64,000 bases of DNA from Sphingopyxis sp. GW247-27LB (lineage in GTDB: Bacteria; Pseudomonadota; Alphaproteobacteria; Sphingomonadales; Sphingomonadaceae), in contig NZ_NIWD01000019.1 of NCBI RefSeq assembly GCF_002277025.1, positions 124,001 through 188,000 of the forward strand, written 5' to 3'. Of the stretch, positions 42,117-50,864 are shown piece by piece; the stretch's first letter is position 1; each line of letters opens with the position of its first letter. A program made the position numbers and the translations under genes. The notes beneath the pieces were generated by a model. The model saw only the letters and a program-made list of their open reading frames with translations, ran no database searches and was not told where the DNA came from.

Positions 42117-42998
42117 TCACCGGCCAGATGCTAAAGACCCGATGGGCAGGCCGGCGAGAATCAGGGCGCCGTCGAGCGCGTCGCCAAGCGGCGCACTCAG
42201 CTTCTCGACGACACGGGCGCGCAGCCATGGCTTGATCCGCGGTGCGAGTCCACCCATCAGCACGCAACGGCTCGCGCCCTTAGCGAATATCGTCTCGATG
42301 AAGCGCTCGATATGCTGCGCGGCGTCGCGAACGATCAACAGCGCAATCTCGTCACCTATCTCCGCATATTCCATCACCAGTGGGGCAAAGGCGGCATAAT
42401 CGGCCGGCGCTGCATCGTCCATCCAAGCGATGACATTCGGGATAGCATGGTCGAACTGCTTGGTCACCGCCTGACTGAGCTGTGTCGGCCGTGTCCGTCC
42501 GTCGAGCGTGCGCAGGGCATGGCGGATTGCACTGAGACCCAACGCCGCACCGCTTCCTTCGTCTGAAATGGGAAAGCCGTAGCCGCCGATGCTTAAACTG
42601 TCCTCACCGCGCTTGATCAACCCGACGCTTCCGGTACCGAGGATCAAGATCGCACCATCGCCGCCCATATGTGCACCCAGATTGGCGATGATCGAGTCGC
42701 TGGTTAACTGAACATTGGCAAAGGGAAAATCGAGCGCCTGGATTTGCTGCTTCATCCCCATCCGATTGATGCCCGCAATTCCCATGCCGACCCGGACGCT
42801 CCCATAATCGCTGTCGGCGACACCACCATCCTTGAGCGCCTGGGTGCAGGCGTCGAGCAAGGATCTGTGCAGCGCGTCGAGCCCGATGCGCGTATTGGCG
42901 GGGCCGGCCTTCCCCGCACCCAATCGCAGGCCGTTCGCATCGACAAGCCTCGCTTTACTTGCGGTGCCGCCCGCGTCGATGCCTAGATATAAGACCAT
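42117..42998 (-). CDS. nagK: BadF/BadG-type N-acetylglucosamine kinase
   Basis: 293 residues of the ASKHA fold: YLGIDAGGTASKARLVD (phosphate 1), GMGIAGINRMG, AILILGTGSVGLIKRG (phosphate 2) and ISDEGSGAALGLSAI, CVLMGGLAPRIKPW. The family includes eukaryote-like GlcNAc kinases and glucosamine kinases. Makes GlcNAc-6-P for NagA from sugar imported by the SSS transporter. Convergent with gntR, 79 bp apart. Confidence 0.88.
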   Translation of the reverse strand: MVLYLGIDAGGTASKARLVDANGLRLGAGKAGPANTRIGLDALHRSLLDACTQALKDGGVADSDYGSVRVGMGIAGINRMGMKQQIQALDFPFANVQLTSDSIIANLGAHMGGDGAILILGTGSVGLIKRGEDSLSIGGYGFPISDEGSGAALGLSAIRHALRTLDGRTRPTQLSQAVTKQFDHAIPNVIAWMDDAAPADYAAFAPLVMEYAEIGDEIALLIVRDAAQHIERFIETIFAKGASRCVLMGGLAPRIKPWLRARVVEKLSAPLGDALDGALILAGLPIGSLASGR

Positions 42999-43271
42999 AT
43001 TATCGACCCGCTGCCATTGTGATGGGAACCATGAAAGCTCAATCTAGCTACTGATAACAAATTCGCTACGTTATCTCCTGCTTTCCTCACTATGACTCCA
43101 TGCGTGGATGGCCTCCTGGTCGCAAGAGCTTTTCTGCAGTGAAGACGGCGCGCACGCATCGACGAGGAGACCTGGGTCGGCATGGATGAACCCTGGCGGT
43201 GGAGTTCGCGGTTCAACCTGATAGTGCTCGATAGTCCTTTCTTTTCCATCTATATGACCTCGCGCACAAAA

Positions 43272-43618
43272 CTACTGACAGGACCAAGCTCGGACGTCCT
43301 TCTTCGGCGTTGCGATCGCGATATCAGCCGCCAACTTCACACCCCGCGCCTCGGTACCTTCAACAATCTTGTCGACGATCGCTTCTATCTCGGCGGCCTC
43401 TGACATCCCGTTGGGAGTTCCTTCAGCTCGGCTTGCGGCTATCCTTGAGCACTCGAGGGGCATAACCGTCGCCCTGCCATGCCACCAACTCACGGAGGAG
43501 GCCCAGCGCCGATGAAGCCATGACATGCACCGCTAAGCACATCATCGTTTCGATTCAGCATCTCGACCGCAGCCTGCATAAGCCATTCTGCGGCCATCAT
43601 CTTATCGACAATCGCCAT
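43272..43618 (-). pseudogene. Remnants of two small backbone genes at the right edge of the amino-sugar block
   Basis: On the minus strand ATG 43618 opens MAIVDKMMAAEWLMQAAVEML; the frame then shifts near 43535, continuing as MASSALGLLRELVAWQGDGY to a stop at about 43425. A second start at 43406 reads MSEAAEIEAIVDKIVEGTEA and stops at 43272. Both have plausible protein composition but are very short. They lie on the same strand and immediately downstream of DUF1173, so they look like degraded backbone genes cut by the cargo. Low certainty. Confidence 0.4.
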
Positions 43619-43640
43619 CCAAGCCCCCTGGTGCGGAGTC

Positions 43641-44870
43641 TCAGTGGGCAGTTGATGTTCCCGCCACCTTTATTGGGGTCGAACCACTCTGCGCAATCTG
43701 CAGACAATCACCGGGTCGCCAAGTAAGATGCTCGACGCCTTGCGTCCGCATGAGCTGCTCGAGTGCCTCGTCATACCGCGGCTCAGGCAGGTTGTGTGCG
43801 AGATAGACCGCCGTTGCCTCCGCGCCGGTGTCGGTGAGGGTCAAGCTCGCGATCGGCATCTCGAGGCCGAGATTGACCCGCATCCCTTTCACGAAATGGC
43901 GCTTCTCTTCGATCGCTTGCGTGACCAGCATTCTCTCTTCGAGCCGCTCATAGGGGATCCATTCACGGGTGACCGGCATCACCGACATCTCGAATATCTG
44001 CGCGAGGCCTGACGCACCCATGGAAAAGCTCGCGGCCATGATCAAACTGCCGTCGCGATCGTCGGACCTCCAAAGCTCCTCTTCGGCCGCGAACCGCTTA
44101 TGGAAGCGGCGCGCCATATCGGCATCCATGAGGAACGGTCGCTGAGGCATATGCTTGATCAGGATCTTCTCGCCATAGCGCGCACTCTCGATCGAACGGA
44201 TCTCGCCGATCAGGATCATGATCCGGTCGGGCTCCGATCGGGCAATGGCCAGCTCCGCGTCCTGACGGCCCGCGATCGCGTCCTTGTCCTCAAGACGGAA
44301 TGTCTCGGGCACGAACAGCCGCTGCGCGAGAGGGTCGCCCCGCACCTTGCAGCCGAGCGCTGCATTCAGGAGCTGCCGGCGAACAATGTACCAGTTGCGC
44401 TTGCCCGCCATGCGCGGATGCCAGTGGGTGAGCTGCGCTCGATCCCACAGGAAATGCAGCATCCCGCGCATCGACAGCCGCTGACCCGTCGCCTTCACAT
44501 CGGGCTTGTCGTTCGTGAACGACGCCGGTGCCGCGCGCGCAGGACCCTTCGACAGCGGGAAGCCGAACTTGAGCGTTGTCACGCCATTGTCGATGTCGTC
44601 GACGATAGCGCTGCCGAGCACCTGGCCGAGCCCTGTCAGATGATCGGGCGCCTCATAATGATCGCAGTGCGGTGCGTGCCGCGGGCCCGTCCCGGGCCAG
44701 CGCGACAGCACATGCCCGCCATGTCGATGGGCAATATAGAGATCGAGCGCGATGTCGCGCCGGCAGAGGCAGCGTACCGCCTGCTTGAGCCTATAGGCTC
44801 GCGCCACCATCGCCTCGAACCCGTCTTCGCCTGCGGCCATTTCCCGGTCGAGTACATAGTAGCGCTGCAT
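43641..44870 (-). CDS. DUF1173-family protein of conjugative elements
   Basis: 409 residues from ATG 44870, with GGAGGA upstream (a longer start at 44978 overlaps the preceding gene). N-terminus YYVLDREMAAGEDGFEAMVARAYRLKQAVRCLCRRD and CDHYEAP look like the DUF1173 family, with Cys-rich CLCRRD and HCDHYE possibly binding metal. Middle: LRGMLHFLWDRAQLTHW-like segment. Function unknown; I know it mainly from sphingomonad and other alphaproteobacterial plasmids/ICEs. Two bases after the upstream gene, hence one operon. Confidence 0.85.
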   Translation of the reverse strand: MQRYYVLDREMAAGEDGFEAMVARAYRLKQAVRCLCRRDIALDLYIAHRHGGHVLSRWPGTGPRHAPHCDHYEAPDHLTGLGQVLGSAIVDDIDNGVTTLKFGFPLSKGPARAAPASFTNDKPDVKATGQRLSMRGMLHFLWDRAQLTHWHPRMAGKRNWYIVRRQLLNAALGCKVRGDPLAQRLFVPETFRLEDKDAIAGRQDAELAIARSEPDRIMILIGEIRSIESARYGEKILIKHMPQRPFLMDADMARRFHKRFAAEEELWRSDDRDGSLIMAASFSMGASGLAQIFEMSVMPVTREWIPYERLEERMLVTQAIEEKRHFVKGMRVNLGLEMPIASLTLTDTGAEATAVYLAHNLPEPRYDEALEQLMRTQGVEHLTWRPGDCLQIAQSGSTPIKVAGTSTAH

Positions 44871-44872
44871 CG

Positions 44873-45373
44873 TCAGTCCTCCGGGAGCAATTCTGACGGC
44901 AGAAATGGCGTCCAATGTTCGCCGAGCTCGAAGCGATCGCTGAAAGTCGCCGGCGGTCCCTCTGGTCTTGTCGTCCAATAGGGATTGTCCGCCTTTGCCG
45001 GTGTCAGCCCTCGATCGTCAGCCTCGACCCAGAGCATCGCCCGAGCAGCCATCAACTTCTCGAGCTCGCCGAACGACGTCGCGACCGCGAGCGGATCGCG
45101 GCCCGCGACCGTATACCAGAGGCAGCGCTGGTAGTCGTCGCCGGCACGGCCGAGGATGCTCGCCAGTTGCGCCTTGCCGTCATTTTCGCCGCGAACGATC
45201 CGTTCCATTGCGGTGCTGAGCTCGATGACAGCGCGCAGTCCCGCGATCGGATCGATACCGATGCTCGCGCCCGCAAGCGCGCGCACTTCCCACGCCTGCG
45301 TGTCGTCATCGCGAATATCGTAAAGCGCCGCATCGACATCGATGCCTTCCAGCCATAGATCCTGCAGCGCCAT
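44873..45373 (-). CDS. Conserved protein of unknown function upstream of DUF1173
   Basis: 166 residues from ATG 45373, preceded by GAGGAG. Helical, acidic, with tryptophans: LQDLWLEGIDVDAALYDIRDD, VRALAGASIGIDPIAGLRAVIEL, RAGDDYQRCLWYTVAGRDPLAVA, FELGEHWTPFLPSELLPED. No recognised domain. Its stop is 2 bp before the DUF1173 start, so the products may act together. Confidence 0.72.
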   Translation of the reverse strand: MALQDLWLEGIDVDAALYDIRDDDTQAWEVRALAGASIGIDPIAGLRAVIELSTAMERIVRGENDGKAQLASILGRAGDDYQRCLWYTVAGRDPLAVATSFGELEKLMAARAMLWVEADDRGLTPAKADNPYWTTRPEGPPATFSDRFELGEHWTPFLPSELLPED

Positions 45374-45448
45374 AATATTCTCCTCGTTTCTCTGCCGAAC
45401 ACGATATGAAGATCGGCATCTTATCAATTGGATCGCATCTGCGAATCC

Positions 45449-46042
45449 CTAATTCGCATCCGGTCGCACTCGTTTTTTATCGTCCGCCTCCAGCCGCGCT
45501 CGCGCCCGTTCAAAGACCACCGGAATTTCGTTGAAGGCGTCCCAGCCCGCTAAACCGCAATAATCATAAAATGCCTGCTCAAGCGGTGTCACCAGTGCAT
45601 GTCTGTCGTCGGCCGCAAAACCGATTACTGCGACCACCTCCGGGTCTCTGGCATCACTGCCCCCGATGTAGGGGTTCGGCGCATATGCGACGCGTGACTT
45701 CTCGATCACCTTCCGCCGAAAAATCTCGTAGACTGGCTCGATCGACTGTTCCCAATCCATATTCCCGATCTCGACCAGACGAGCCTCGAATGCCTTGCGT
45801 ACCGTGTCCAGCTTGGCAACCTGGACACCAACGAGAGCTTCATAGGCGTCCTGTACAGCCGACCCATATTCGCTCCAATCGTCCTGGAGCGTTTCCCATC
45901 GCCTCTCGTCGTCGGCCATGTTCTTCAGGTGAGCCGAGATCGCGTCGCGCGCGATCTCGGATTTGCTGCGACCGGATTTTTTCGCGGCGGCGGCCAACTC
46001 CGCTTCATCCTCGCGCGAAAGCCGGACATTGAAAATCGTCAT
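45449..46042 (-). CDS. Ribbon-helix-helix N-terminal protein
   Basis: 197 residues. Start at the ATG of TIFNVRLS (46042), which has GGGAG at ideal spacing; the ATG two codons upstream touches the SD. Residues 1-40 are a CopG/Arc-type RHH (TIFNVRLSREDEAELAAAAKKSGRSKSEIARDAISAHL). The remaining 150 residues are helical and unassigned (VQDAYEALVGVQVAKLDTVRKAFEARL). Likely a DNA-binding regulator of the adjoining DUF1173 operon. Confidence 0.78.
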   Translation of the reverse strand: MTIFNVRLSREDEAELAAAAKKSGRSKSEIARDAISAHLKNMADDERRWETLQDDWSEYGSAVQDAYEALVGVQVAKLDTVRKAFEARLVEIGNMDWEQSIEPVYEIFRRKVIEKSRVAYAPNPYIGGSDARDPEVVAVIGFAADDRHALVTPLEQAFYDYCGLAGWDAFNEIPVVFERARARLEADDKKRVRPDAN

Positions 46043-46164
46043 TCGCATCTCCCGATGACAAGTCGGCCATGCGTAAGACAGATTTGGAAGCCCTGCAAGT
46101 TTGTATTACGCCCTCCACGAATCGGCATCCGATGCACGGAAGGTGCGAAAATGACGGTGCGAAT

Positions 46165-46464
46165 TTAGCCAGGGGCCTCGCCAAACTGGTCGCAGATCGT
46201 CCACATCGAGACGAGAGCGTCGGCAATGCACAATTCGACGGTGCTGACATCTACCCCGACGCATGTCGCAATCTGGCGATAACTCAAATCATGTACCCCG
46301 TTGAGGAGATAGACCGATCGCGCCAGCGGCCAAACGAGCTGGATCGCGAGCTTCACTTGGTCGCGGATGTCCGGCGCTGGGCCGATACTCCGCGCAAACG
46401 CGGGATAGTGCCTCAATCTGACGTGCAGCCAATAATTGCGCGCGATGCGGTGATGCAAGATCAT
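46165..46464 (-). CDS. Sigma-region-4-only protein, paralogue 1
   Basis: 99 residues. The C-terminal half looks like ECF sigma region 4 (WPLARSVYLLNGVHDLSYRQ, IATCVGVDVSTVELCIADAL); the N-terminal half (HHRIARNYWLHVRLRHYPAFARSIG) is not sigma region 2. So it has a -35-element-type HTH but no core-binding or -10 region. Start overlaps the stop of the Tat-signal gene by 4 bp. It pairs with that gene exactly as its paralogue at 47107 does. A regulator or co-sigma is possible. Confidence 0.75.
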   Translation of the reverse strand: MILHHRIARNYWLHVRLRHYPAFARSIGPAPDIRDQVKLAIQLVWPLARSVYLLNGVHDLSYRQIATCVGVDVSTVELCIADALVSMWTICDQFGEAPG

Positions 46465-46970
46465 CGACCTGCTGCCTTGCCTTCGCCGCCAACCAGGTGC
46501 GACCGAACCGCTATCAGCAACTGCGAGACCGCGGTTTTAGCCGCGCCGGCGTCAATCGTTCCGGCATCGATGTGACCACCCATCGCCGGCGATCGCCATC
46601 GTCCATATGGCGACAGCAACGGGACAATTCGCGCGAAGCTATCGGAATCGAATTGCAGCCCGCCGGCCTTCGCAAAGAAGTGAGCTTTGCCGACGTCCAG
46701 TCCGATCCGGCGGCGACAATCCTCGTCCGTCCAACCATCCGCCACGACACACGCCGTCAGGGCGAGCTGCGATGCAATGCCCAACTGATAGAGCAGGTCG
46801 CCGGCGCGAACGAATTCTCCCTTCGGGAAAAACGCTCTCGCATTCTGCAGCCGCCACCGCGCAGCTTTGTGTTTTTCATTGTCGAGCGAACTCGGTTCAG
46901 CCGAAAGAGAGATCACGCCGACCATACCCGCGGCGATCGGCAATCCGCCAACAAATGTCCGCCGTTCCAT
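46461..46970 (-). CDS. Tat-signal exported protein of unknown function, paralogue 1
   Basis: 169 residues. The N-terminus has a twin-arginine motif and hydrophobic stretch (ERRTFVGGLPIAAGMVGVISLSAEP), suggesting Tat export or a membrane anchor. The body is helical (DLLYQLGIASQLALTACVV, CRRRIGLDVGKAHFFAKAGGL, RIVPLLSPYGRWRSP). Clearly paralogous to 47391-47933: both share DLLYQ.GI, a CR.RIGL block and LLSPYG.WR. No known domain recognised. Coupled to a sigma-4-only gene by ATGA-type overlap. Confidence 0.75.
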   Translation of the reverse strand: MERRTFVGGLPIAAGMVGVISLSAEPSSLDNEKHKAARWRLQNARAFFPKGEFVRAGDLLYQLGIASQLALTACVVADGWTDEDCRRRIGLDVGKAHFFAKAGGLQFDSDSFARIVPLLSPYGRWRSPAMGGHIDAGTIDAGAAKTAVSQLLIAVRSHLVGGEGKAAGR

Positions 46971-47051
46971 TTGGCGCCCTCCAAGCTACGCGCAAATCGT
47001 GCACAAAGGAACGATCAGGTTCGGGGCGGCGAAGTCACCCCCTGTAAATTG

Positions 47052-47063
47052 TTATTCGAATAA
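47052..47063. promoter_or_regulatory. 12-bp perfect palindrome in the promoter region of pair 1
   Basis: TTATTCGAATAA, 82 bp upstream of the start at 46970. AT-rich in a GC-rich setting; flanked by GTCACCCC and GGGGTAAC-like arms. Candidate operator or extended promoter. Confidence 0.5.
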
Positions 47064-47106
47064 ATGAGGGGTAACATGAGGGTGAAGTTACGTCGGTTTC
47101 GGGCCT

Positions 47107-47394
47107 TCATTCGAATTCCCGGCGGACCATTCTGACCGACCACAATGCATCAGCGACACAGCGTTCGACGGTCGCCACGTCGACGTCGACCGCGATCGCG
47201 ATCACCCCATATGGCAGCTCGTCGACCCGGTGCATGAGAAACACACGCCGCGCGAACGGCCACAATAGATCCATCGCCAGATCCAGTTGATCCAGGACAG
47301 GCGGATCGGCGCCGAGCCGGCGAGCATATTGCGGATAGCGTTTCACGCGAATCCAGAGCCAATAGGCGCGCGACAAACTATGATGCCATTTCAT
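47107..47394 (-). CDS. Sigma-region-4-only protein, paralogue 2
   Basis: 95 residues, paralogue of 46165-46464: HHSLSRAYWLWIRVKRYPQYARRLG at the N-terminus and a region-4 HTH (RRVFLMHRVDELPYGVIAIAV, DVDVATVERCVADAL). Again lacks sigma region 2. Overlaps the Tat-signal gene upstream by 4 bp. Confidence 0.75.
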   Translation of the reverse strand: MKWHHSLSRAYWLWIRVKRYPQYARRLGADPPVLDQLDLAMDLLWPFARRVFLMHRVDELPYGVIAIAVDVDVATVERCVADALWSVRMVRREFE

Positions 47395-47933
47395 CGCTCC
47401 GCCCCTTCGTTGCTTACCCCGGCGAGCCGGCGCCTCACCGTTCCTAGCAAGCCGTCAAGCGTAGCGGACACTCGAGACGTGTTGATCGTCTCGATCGCCG
47501 GTAGATCGGCCGCGAAAGGACCACGCCATTGCCCATAGGGCGAGAGCAGCCCGGCCAGCTCGAGCATGGCGGGATCACGATGATACAAGCCGGCCTCGTT
47601 CGCTATCGCCAATGCCTTGTCGACGAAGAGGCCGATCCGCTGCCGGCACCAATCGTCCGAAGCGCCAAGATCGAGCAAATATGCGCCGATGCCGAGCTGG
47701 GCCACGATCCCCGCCTGATAGAGAAGGTCGTGCGGATGCCGATATAGCCCCGCGGCTACGCCCCGGTAGAATTCCTCCGCTCGCTCGAAGCGATCGGCGC
47801 CGCGGCCTTGCAGTCCACGCCCCCCATCGCTCACACTGTCGTCGATCGGCAATATGCCGGTCAGCAAAAGTCCTCCGCCGGCGCGCACAAGGCCCCGGCG
47901 CGACAAGCTCGTTGTCACGATCATCGTCTTCAT
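47391..47933 (-). CDS. Tat-signal exported protein of unknown function, paralogue 2
   Basis: 180 residues; the second ATG at 47924 has better spacing to an AGGA and may be the true start. Twin-arginine signal SRRGLVRAGGGLLLTGILP. Body: DLLYQAGIVAQLGIGAYLL, CRQRIGLFVDKALAIANEAGL, ELAGLLSPYGQWRGP. Homologous along most of its length to the protein at 46461-46970. The conserved core and the same downstream partner indicate duplication of a two-gene unit. Confidence 0.75.
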   Translation of the reverse strand: MKTMIVTTSLSRRGLVRAGGGLLLTGILPIDDSVSDGGRGLQGRGADRFERAEEFYRGVAAGLYRHPHDLLYQAGIVAQLGIGAYLLDLGASDDWCRQRIGLFVDKALAIANEAGLYHRDPAMLELAGLLSPYGQWRGPFAADLPAIETINTSRVSATLDGLLGTVRRRLAGVSNEGAER

Positions 47934-48848
47934 CCTGCTGTTGTTCGGCCGCTGCCCGGCGAGGGCCTCAAACGACCGAGGTCAATGAAATCAGACTTTT
48001 CGCTGTCGCGCTATACCCAGAAAGGGGGGTGTGTCTGACGTCAATAATACGGCTCCGCCGAAGCCTCACTGGCGCGAATATCCCCCGACATTTCGTCTGG
48101 AAAGTGCGGAATTCTGCGGCTGATGGATTGGGGGAGGGTGTTGATCGGAGAATTGGATCGCGGAAGTGCGGGCCACCGACCGGCATCCGCCGATCGGTAA
48201 CCTGCTCTACTCGCTAGGGCCGCGATTCTGCGATCGCGACCAAGCTCGCCGTGCCCCTGCGGGTCTCGGCCCTTCGGGTAACGATCAGGGGCACGGGAAG
48301 ATGGTCGGCCGCCTTTTGGCGCCCGCAGTCGTTTTCGAGGCCTCGCCACGCTATTCGCGTGCCGAGGCGCCAGGGTGCGCGCAAACCTGTCCCGCTCCCT
48401 TCTACGCCGCCTTTCAGGCTCCCGGCGTCGCATCCGGCGGCGCGCGGGGACGCGCCCTGCGGGCGCTCAAGCAGAAAACCGGCCCTCCGGGCCTACGGTT
48501 TCCACCGCTACGCGGCGGAGCCTCCGTTTTTCAGCTTGCCCCGCGCTGTCCCCCGTCTGCTTCTTGGGGCCTGCGACGGCGGCTCCGAAGGGGATAGACA
48601 GGTGAGGGAATCGCATCGCTTTCCCCTACCAATTTGGAACCGGCCCTCGTCGGGCCGGGAGATCTTCGCTGGCCGCGCTACCGCGCGTCTGTTTGTTGCT
48701 CCGGCTCACCAAAGAGGATCGGAATTTCGTCAAGAAAACAATGCGATAGACCGGATTTGACGGCGCCGCTATTAAGTAATGGTCAAGACGGCAACGCCGC
48801 TTTGACTTTCTGAAAAGGGGCATCGCCCTGAATTTATGGAGATACTTC
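47934..48848. other. Long non-coding stretch upstream of DUF736
   Basis: About 900 bp, very GC-rich, with open frames on both strands that look like shadow frames (Arg/Pro-rich, no motifs). It contains one copy of a 76-bp repeat (48466-48541) and several GC dyads. I see no gene; a promoter or transfer-related region is possible. Confidence 0.5.
48466..48541. repeat. 76-bp dispersed repeat, copy 1
   Basis: Begins CTCAAGCAGAAAACC and ends TTTCAGCTTGCCC. 71 of 76 positions match the copy at 53108-53183. Contains AAACCG/CGGTTT arms. It lies about 310 bp before the DUF736 gene. Confidence 0.9.
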
Positions 48849-49352
48849 ATGGCTAATATTGGCAATCTCAAGAAGAACAGTGACGGCGTTTTCATTGGTC
48901 GTATCGATACCGTCGCCTTTTCTAACGTCGTTGCGCTGCGTCCGGTCATCAGCCAGAATGACGCGGCGCCCAAATATGAGGTCATGGCGCTGACCCCGGC
49001 GCGCACCTGGGCCAAGGTCGGGGCGATGTTCGAGCAGATCAAGAAGTCGACGGGTGAAGTCTTCTATCAGGGTCGCATCGACGATCCGAGCATGGCGAAC
49101 CCGATGGACATTGCGCTGTGGCATGACCGCGAAGGGGGATTTGCCGTCCTTTGGAGCCGTCGCCGTCCGCGTCGTGAAATCCCCGCGGGTCAGGCCGAAC
49201 AGGACCTGCCGCCCGTCGGGCAGAGTTCGGACGATGGGATTGGCGGCGACTCCGGTCTGGGCGACAGCACGGCACCCGATGCGCCGCAGACCGGCAAGGG
49301 CAAGGGCGCAGCAGGGAAGGGGGGCGAAACCGCCGACAAGGCTACCGCCTGA
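48849..49352 (+). CDS. DUF736-family protein of conjugative elements
   Basis: 167 residues. The first 105 match the DUF736 pattern: ANIGNLKKNSDGVFIGRIDTV, KYEVMAL, EVFYQGRIDDPSMANPMDIAL. A 60-residue acidic/Gly-rich tail (DDGIGGDSGLGDSTAPDAP then KGKGAAGKGGETADKATA) is longer than usual and probably disordered. DUF736 genes are recurrent in alphaproteobacterial plasmids; function unknown. Followed by DUF2493 on the same strand. Confidence 0.85.
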   Translation: MANIGNLKKNSDGVFIGRIDTVAFSNVVALRPVISQNDAAPKYEVMALTPARTWAKVGAMFEQIKKSTGEVFYQGRIDDPSMANPMDIALWHDREGGFAVLWSRRRPRREIPAGQAEQDLPPVGQSSDDGIGGDSGLGDSTAPDAPQTGKGKGAAGKGGETADKATA

Positions 49353-49465
49353 ATGAAGGAGGCCGGGAGAGGGTCTAGCTCTTCCGGCCTCTCATGGCTG
49401 AACATTGGTCAATGTCCGCTTCGATGCTTATCCAGTTTCCGAAGCGGCGAACAGGAAATTTCATC

Positions 49466-50434
49466 ATGGCCCGCTTCGATAACTTCGCCGACCTCGCAGA
49501 ACATTATGCCAGCCTCACCAGCGCCGACGCCTTCGCGGGCGCTTTCACCAGCGAAATTGCCGCCAGCCAGCTTTCCATCCACGACGAACCCACGGCCGAC
49601 GACTTGCCCGACGCCGATGCAGCGCGCGCCGTTGCTGCCCACGTCACCGGCGAGATTTTCAACCTCTTCGCCGATACGCGCCTTGCACCTGTCGCACCTC
49701 GCATCGCTTGGGGGATCGTCAACAGCTTCCACAAGGTGGCGCAGCAGCTTTCACGCCAAGAGGATGACGCCGCGCGCGAGCTTGGCGAGCTGGCGCGCAT
49801 CATGGACCCTTCCGAAATCCACGCGGTGAAGGTCGAGGAGACGCAGCGCCTTTGCCAGTCGCTTCATGAAGCCGTCGCGGCGATCTGCGCGATGCGCGAC
49901 CACGCCGCCGAGATTTACCGCGTCGAATGCGGCCAGCCTTGGTCCGCTACCACCGGCAGCCGAACGGGCCGCACCTTGACCGCCTCGCAGATCGACGCGC
50001 GCGACTTTCTCGCAGCGCGCGCGGTGGAAAAACGGGAAGCACACGCCCCGACTGGTCCGGTTGTCGTTTTGTCGGGCGGGCAGGACTGGACCGAGCATAA
50101 GGCGCTTTGGGATCGTCTGGACGCGATCAAGGCCCGCATTCCCGCGATGACGCTTGTCACGACTGCGCAGCACAAGGGCGCCGACGCCATCGGCGCCGCA
50201 TGGGCCGCAGCGCGCGGGGTGCCGCTTGTCGCCTTCCGGCTCAATCGCCAGCTTGGCAACCGCGCCGCGTTCGAGCGTAACCGTTCTATTCAGCGATTGC
50301 TGCCAGTTGAAGCCGTTATTTGCGAAGGCAGCGGCGTCCAGATCAATCTCGCGCAGAATCTTCGCGCCGCTGGCGTCCCGCTCACCATCTTCAAACACGC
50401 AGATTTTGCGATCCGCGATCAGGCTCACGCCTGA
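49466..50434 (+). CDS. DUF2493 (SLOG-like) protein
   Basis: 322 residues from ATG 49466. N-terminal helical region (ARFDNFADLAEHYASLTSAD, AAHVTGEIFNLFADTRLAPVAPRIAWGIVNSFHKVAQQL). C-terminal DUF2493 Rossmann-like domain: GPVVVLSGGQDWTEHKALWDRLDAI, TLVTTAQHKGADAIGAAWAAARGVPLVAF, PVEAVICEGSG. Members of the SLOG superfamily may bind nucleotides; the role in mobile elements is not known. Confidence 0.85.
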   Translation: MARFDNFADLAEHYASLTSADAFAGAFTSEIAASQLSIHDEPTADDLPDADAARAVAAHVTGEIFNLFADTRLAPVAPRIAWGIVNSFHKVAQQLSRQEDDAARELGELARIMDPSEIHAVKVEETQRLCQSLHEAVAAICAMRDHAAEIYRVECGQPWSATTGSRTGRTLTASQIDARDFLAARAVEKREAHAPTGPVVVLSGGQDWTEHKALWDRLDAIKARIPAMTLVTTAQHKGADAIGAAWAAARGVPLVAFRLNRQLGNRAAFERNRSIQRLLPVEAVICEGSGVQINLAQNLRAAGVPLTIFKHADFAIRDQAHA

Positions 50435-50462
50435 TCGCATTTCGCCCACCCGGAGAATTACG

Positions 50463-50807
50463 ATGCGCCTCTATCTGACCAGCACTGGCGAATGGACGGG
50501 AAATCAAAGTGACGCAGCGGGCTTGGTCCGCGCGAACGGCGGGACCTGGGAACAGATCGACGTTCCGACCGACAAGCCGGGCCTGATTGCTTGGCTCACC
50601 CAGCAGTGGACGCGTTTTCCGACGATTGCGGCACCGTCGGCGCCGATAACGGCGCCGACCGAAACCGACGCGCAGCGAGCGGAAAGCCTCCGCCGGATCA
50701 GCATCGAGGAAGAGATTCAGAATTGCGACCTTCCCCACCTCGCAGTGCTCGCGGAAAATGTCGCTTGGCGCTTCCACGAACTGGCGCGGGCCTCGAAAGA
50801 CGATTGA
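50463..50807 (+). CDS. Small conserved mobile-element protein
   Basis: 114 residues from ATG 50463 with GGAG upstream, 28 bp after the DUF2493 gene. Contents: RLYLTSTGEWTGNQSDAAGL, QIDVPTDKPGLIAWLTQQWT, then a helical C-terminus (IEEEIQNCDLPHLAVLAENVAWRFHELARA). No recognised domain. Likely operonic with DUF736/DUF2493. Confidence 0.7.
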   Translation: MRLYLTSTGEWTGNQSDAAGLVRANGGTWEQIDVPTDKPGLIAWLTQQWTRFPTIAAPSAPITAPTETDAQRAESLRRISIEEEIQNCDLPHLAVLAENVAWRFHELARASKDD

Positions 50808-50864
50808 CCCCAAAAACTGACGACATTCGATTTTCTTGATACACGGGCCGAAGGAGCCGAACCG

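Noticed and set aside
48041..48760. Several frames of 70-170 codons in the 48 kb intergenic region
   Set aside because: Arg/Pro-rich, mutually overlapping on both strands, no motifs; the only conserved part is the 76-bp DNA repeat.
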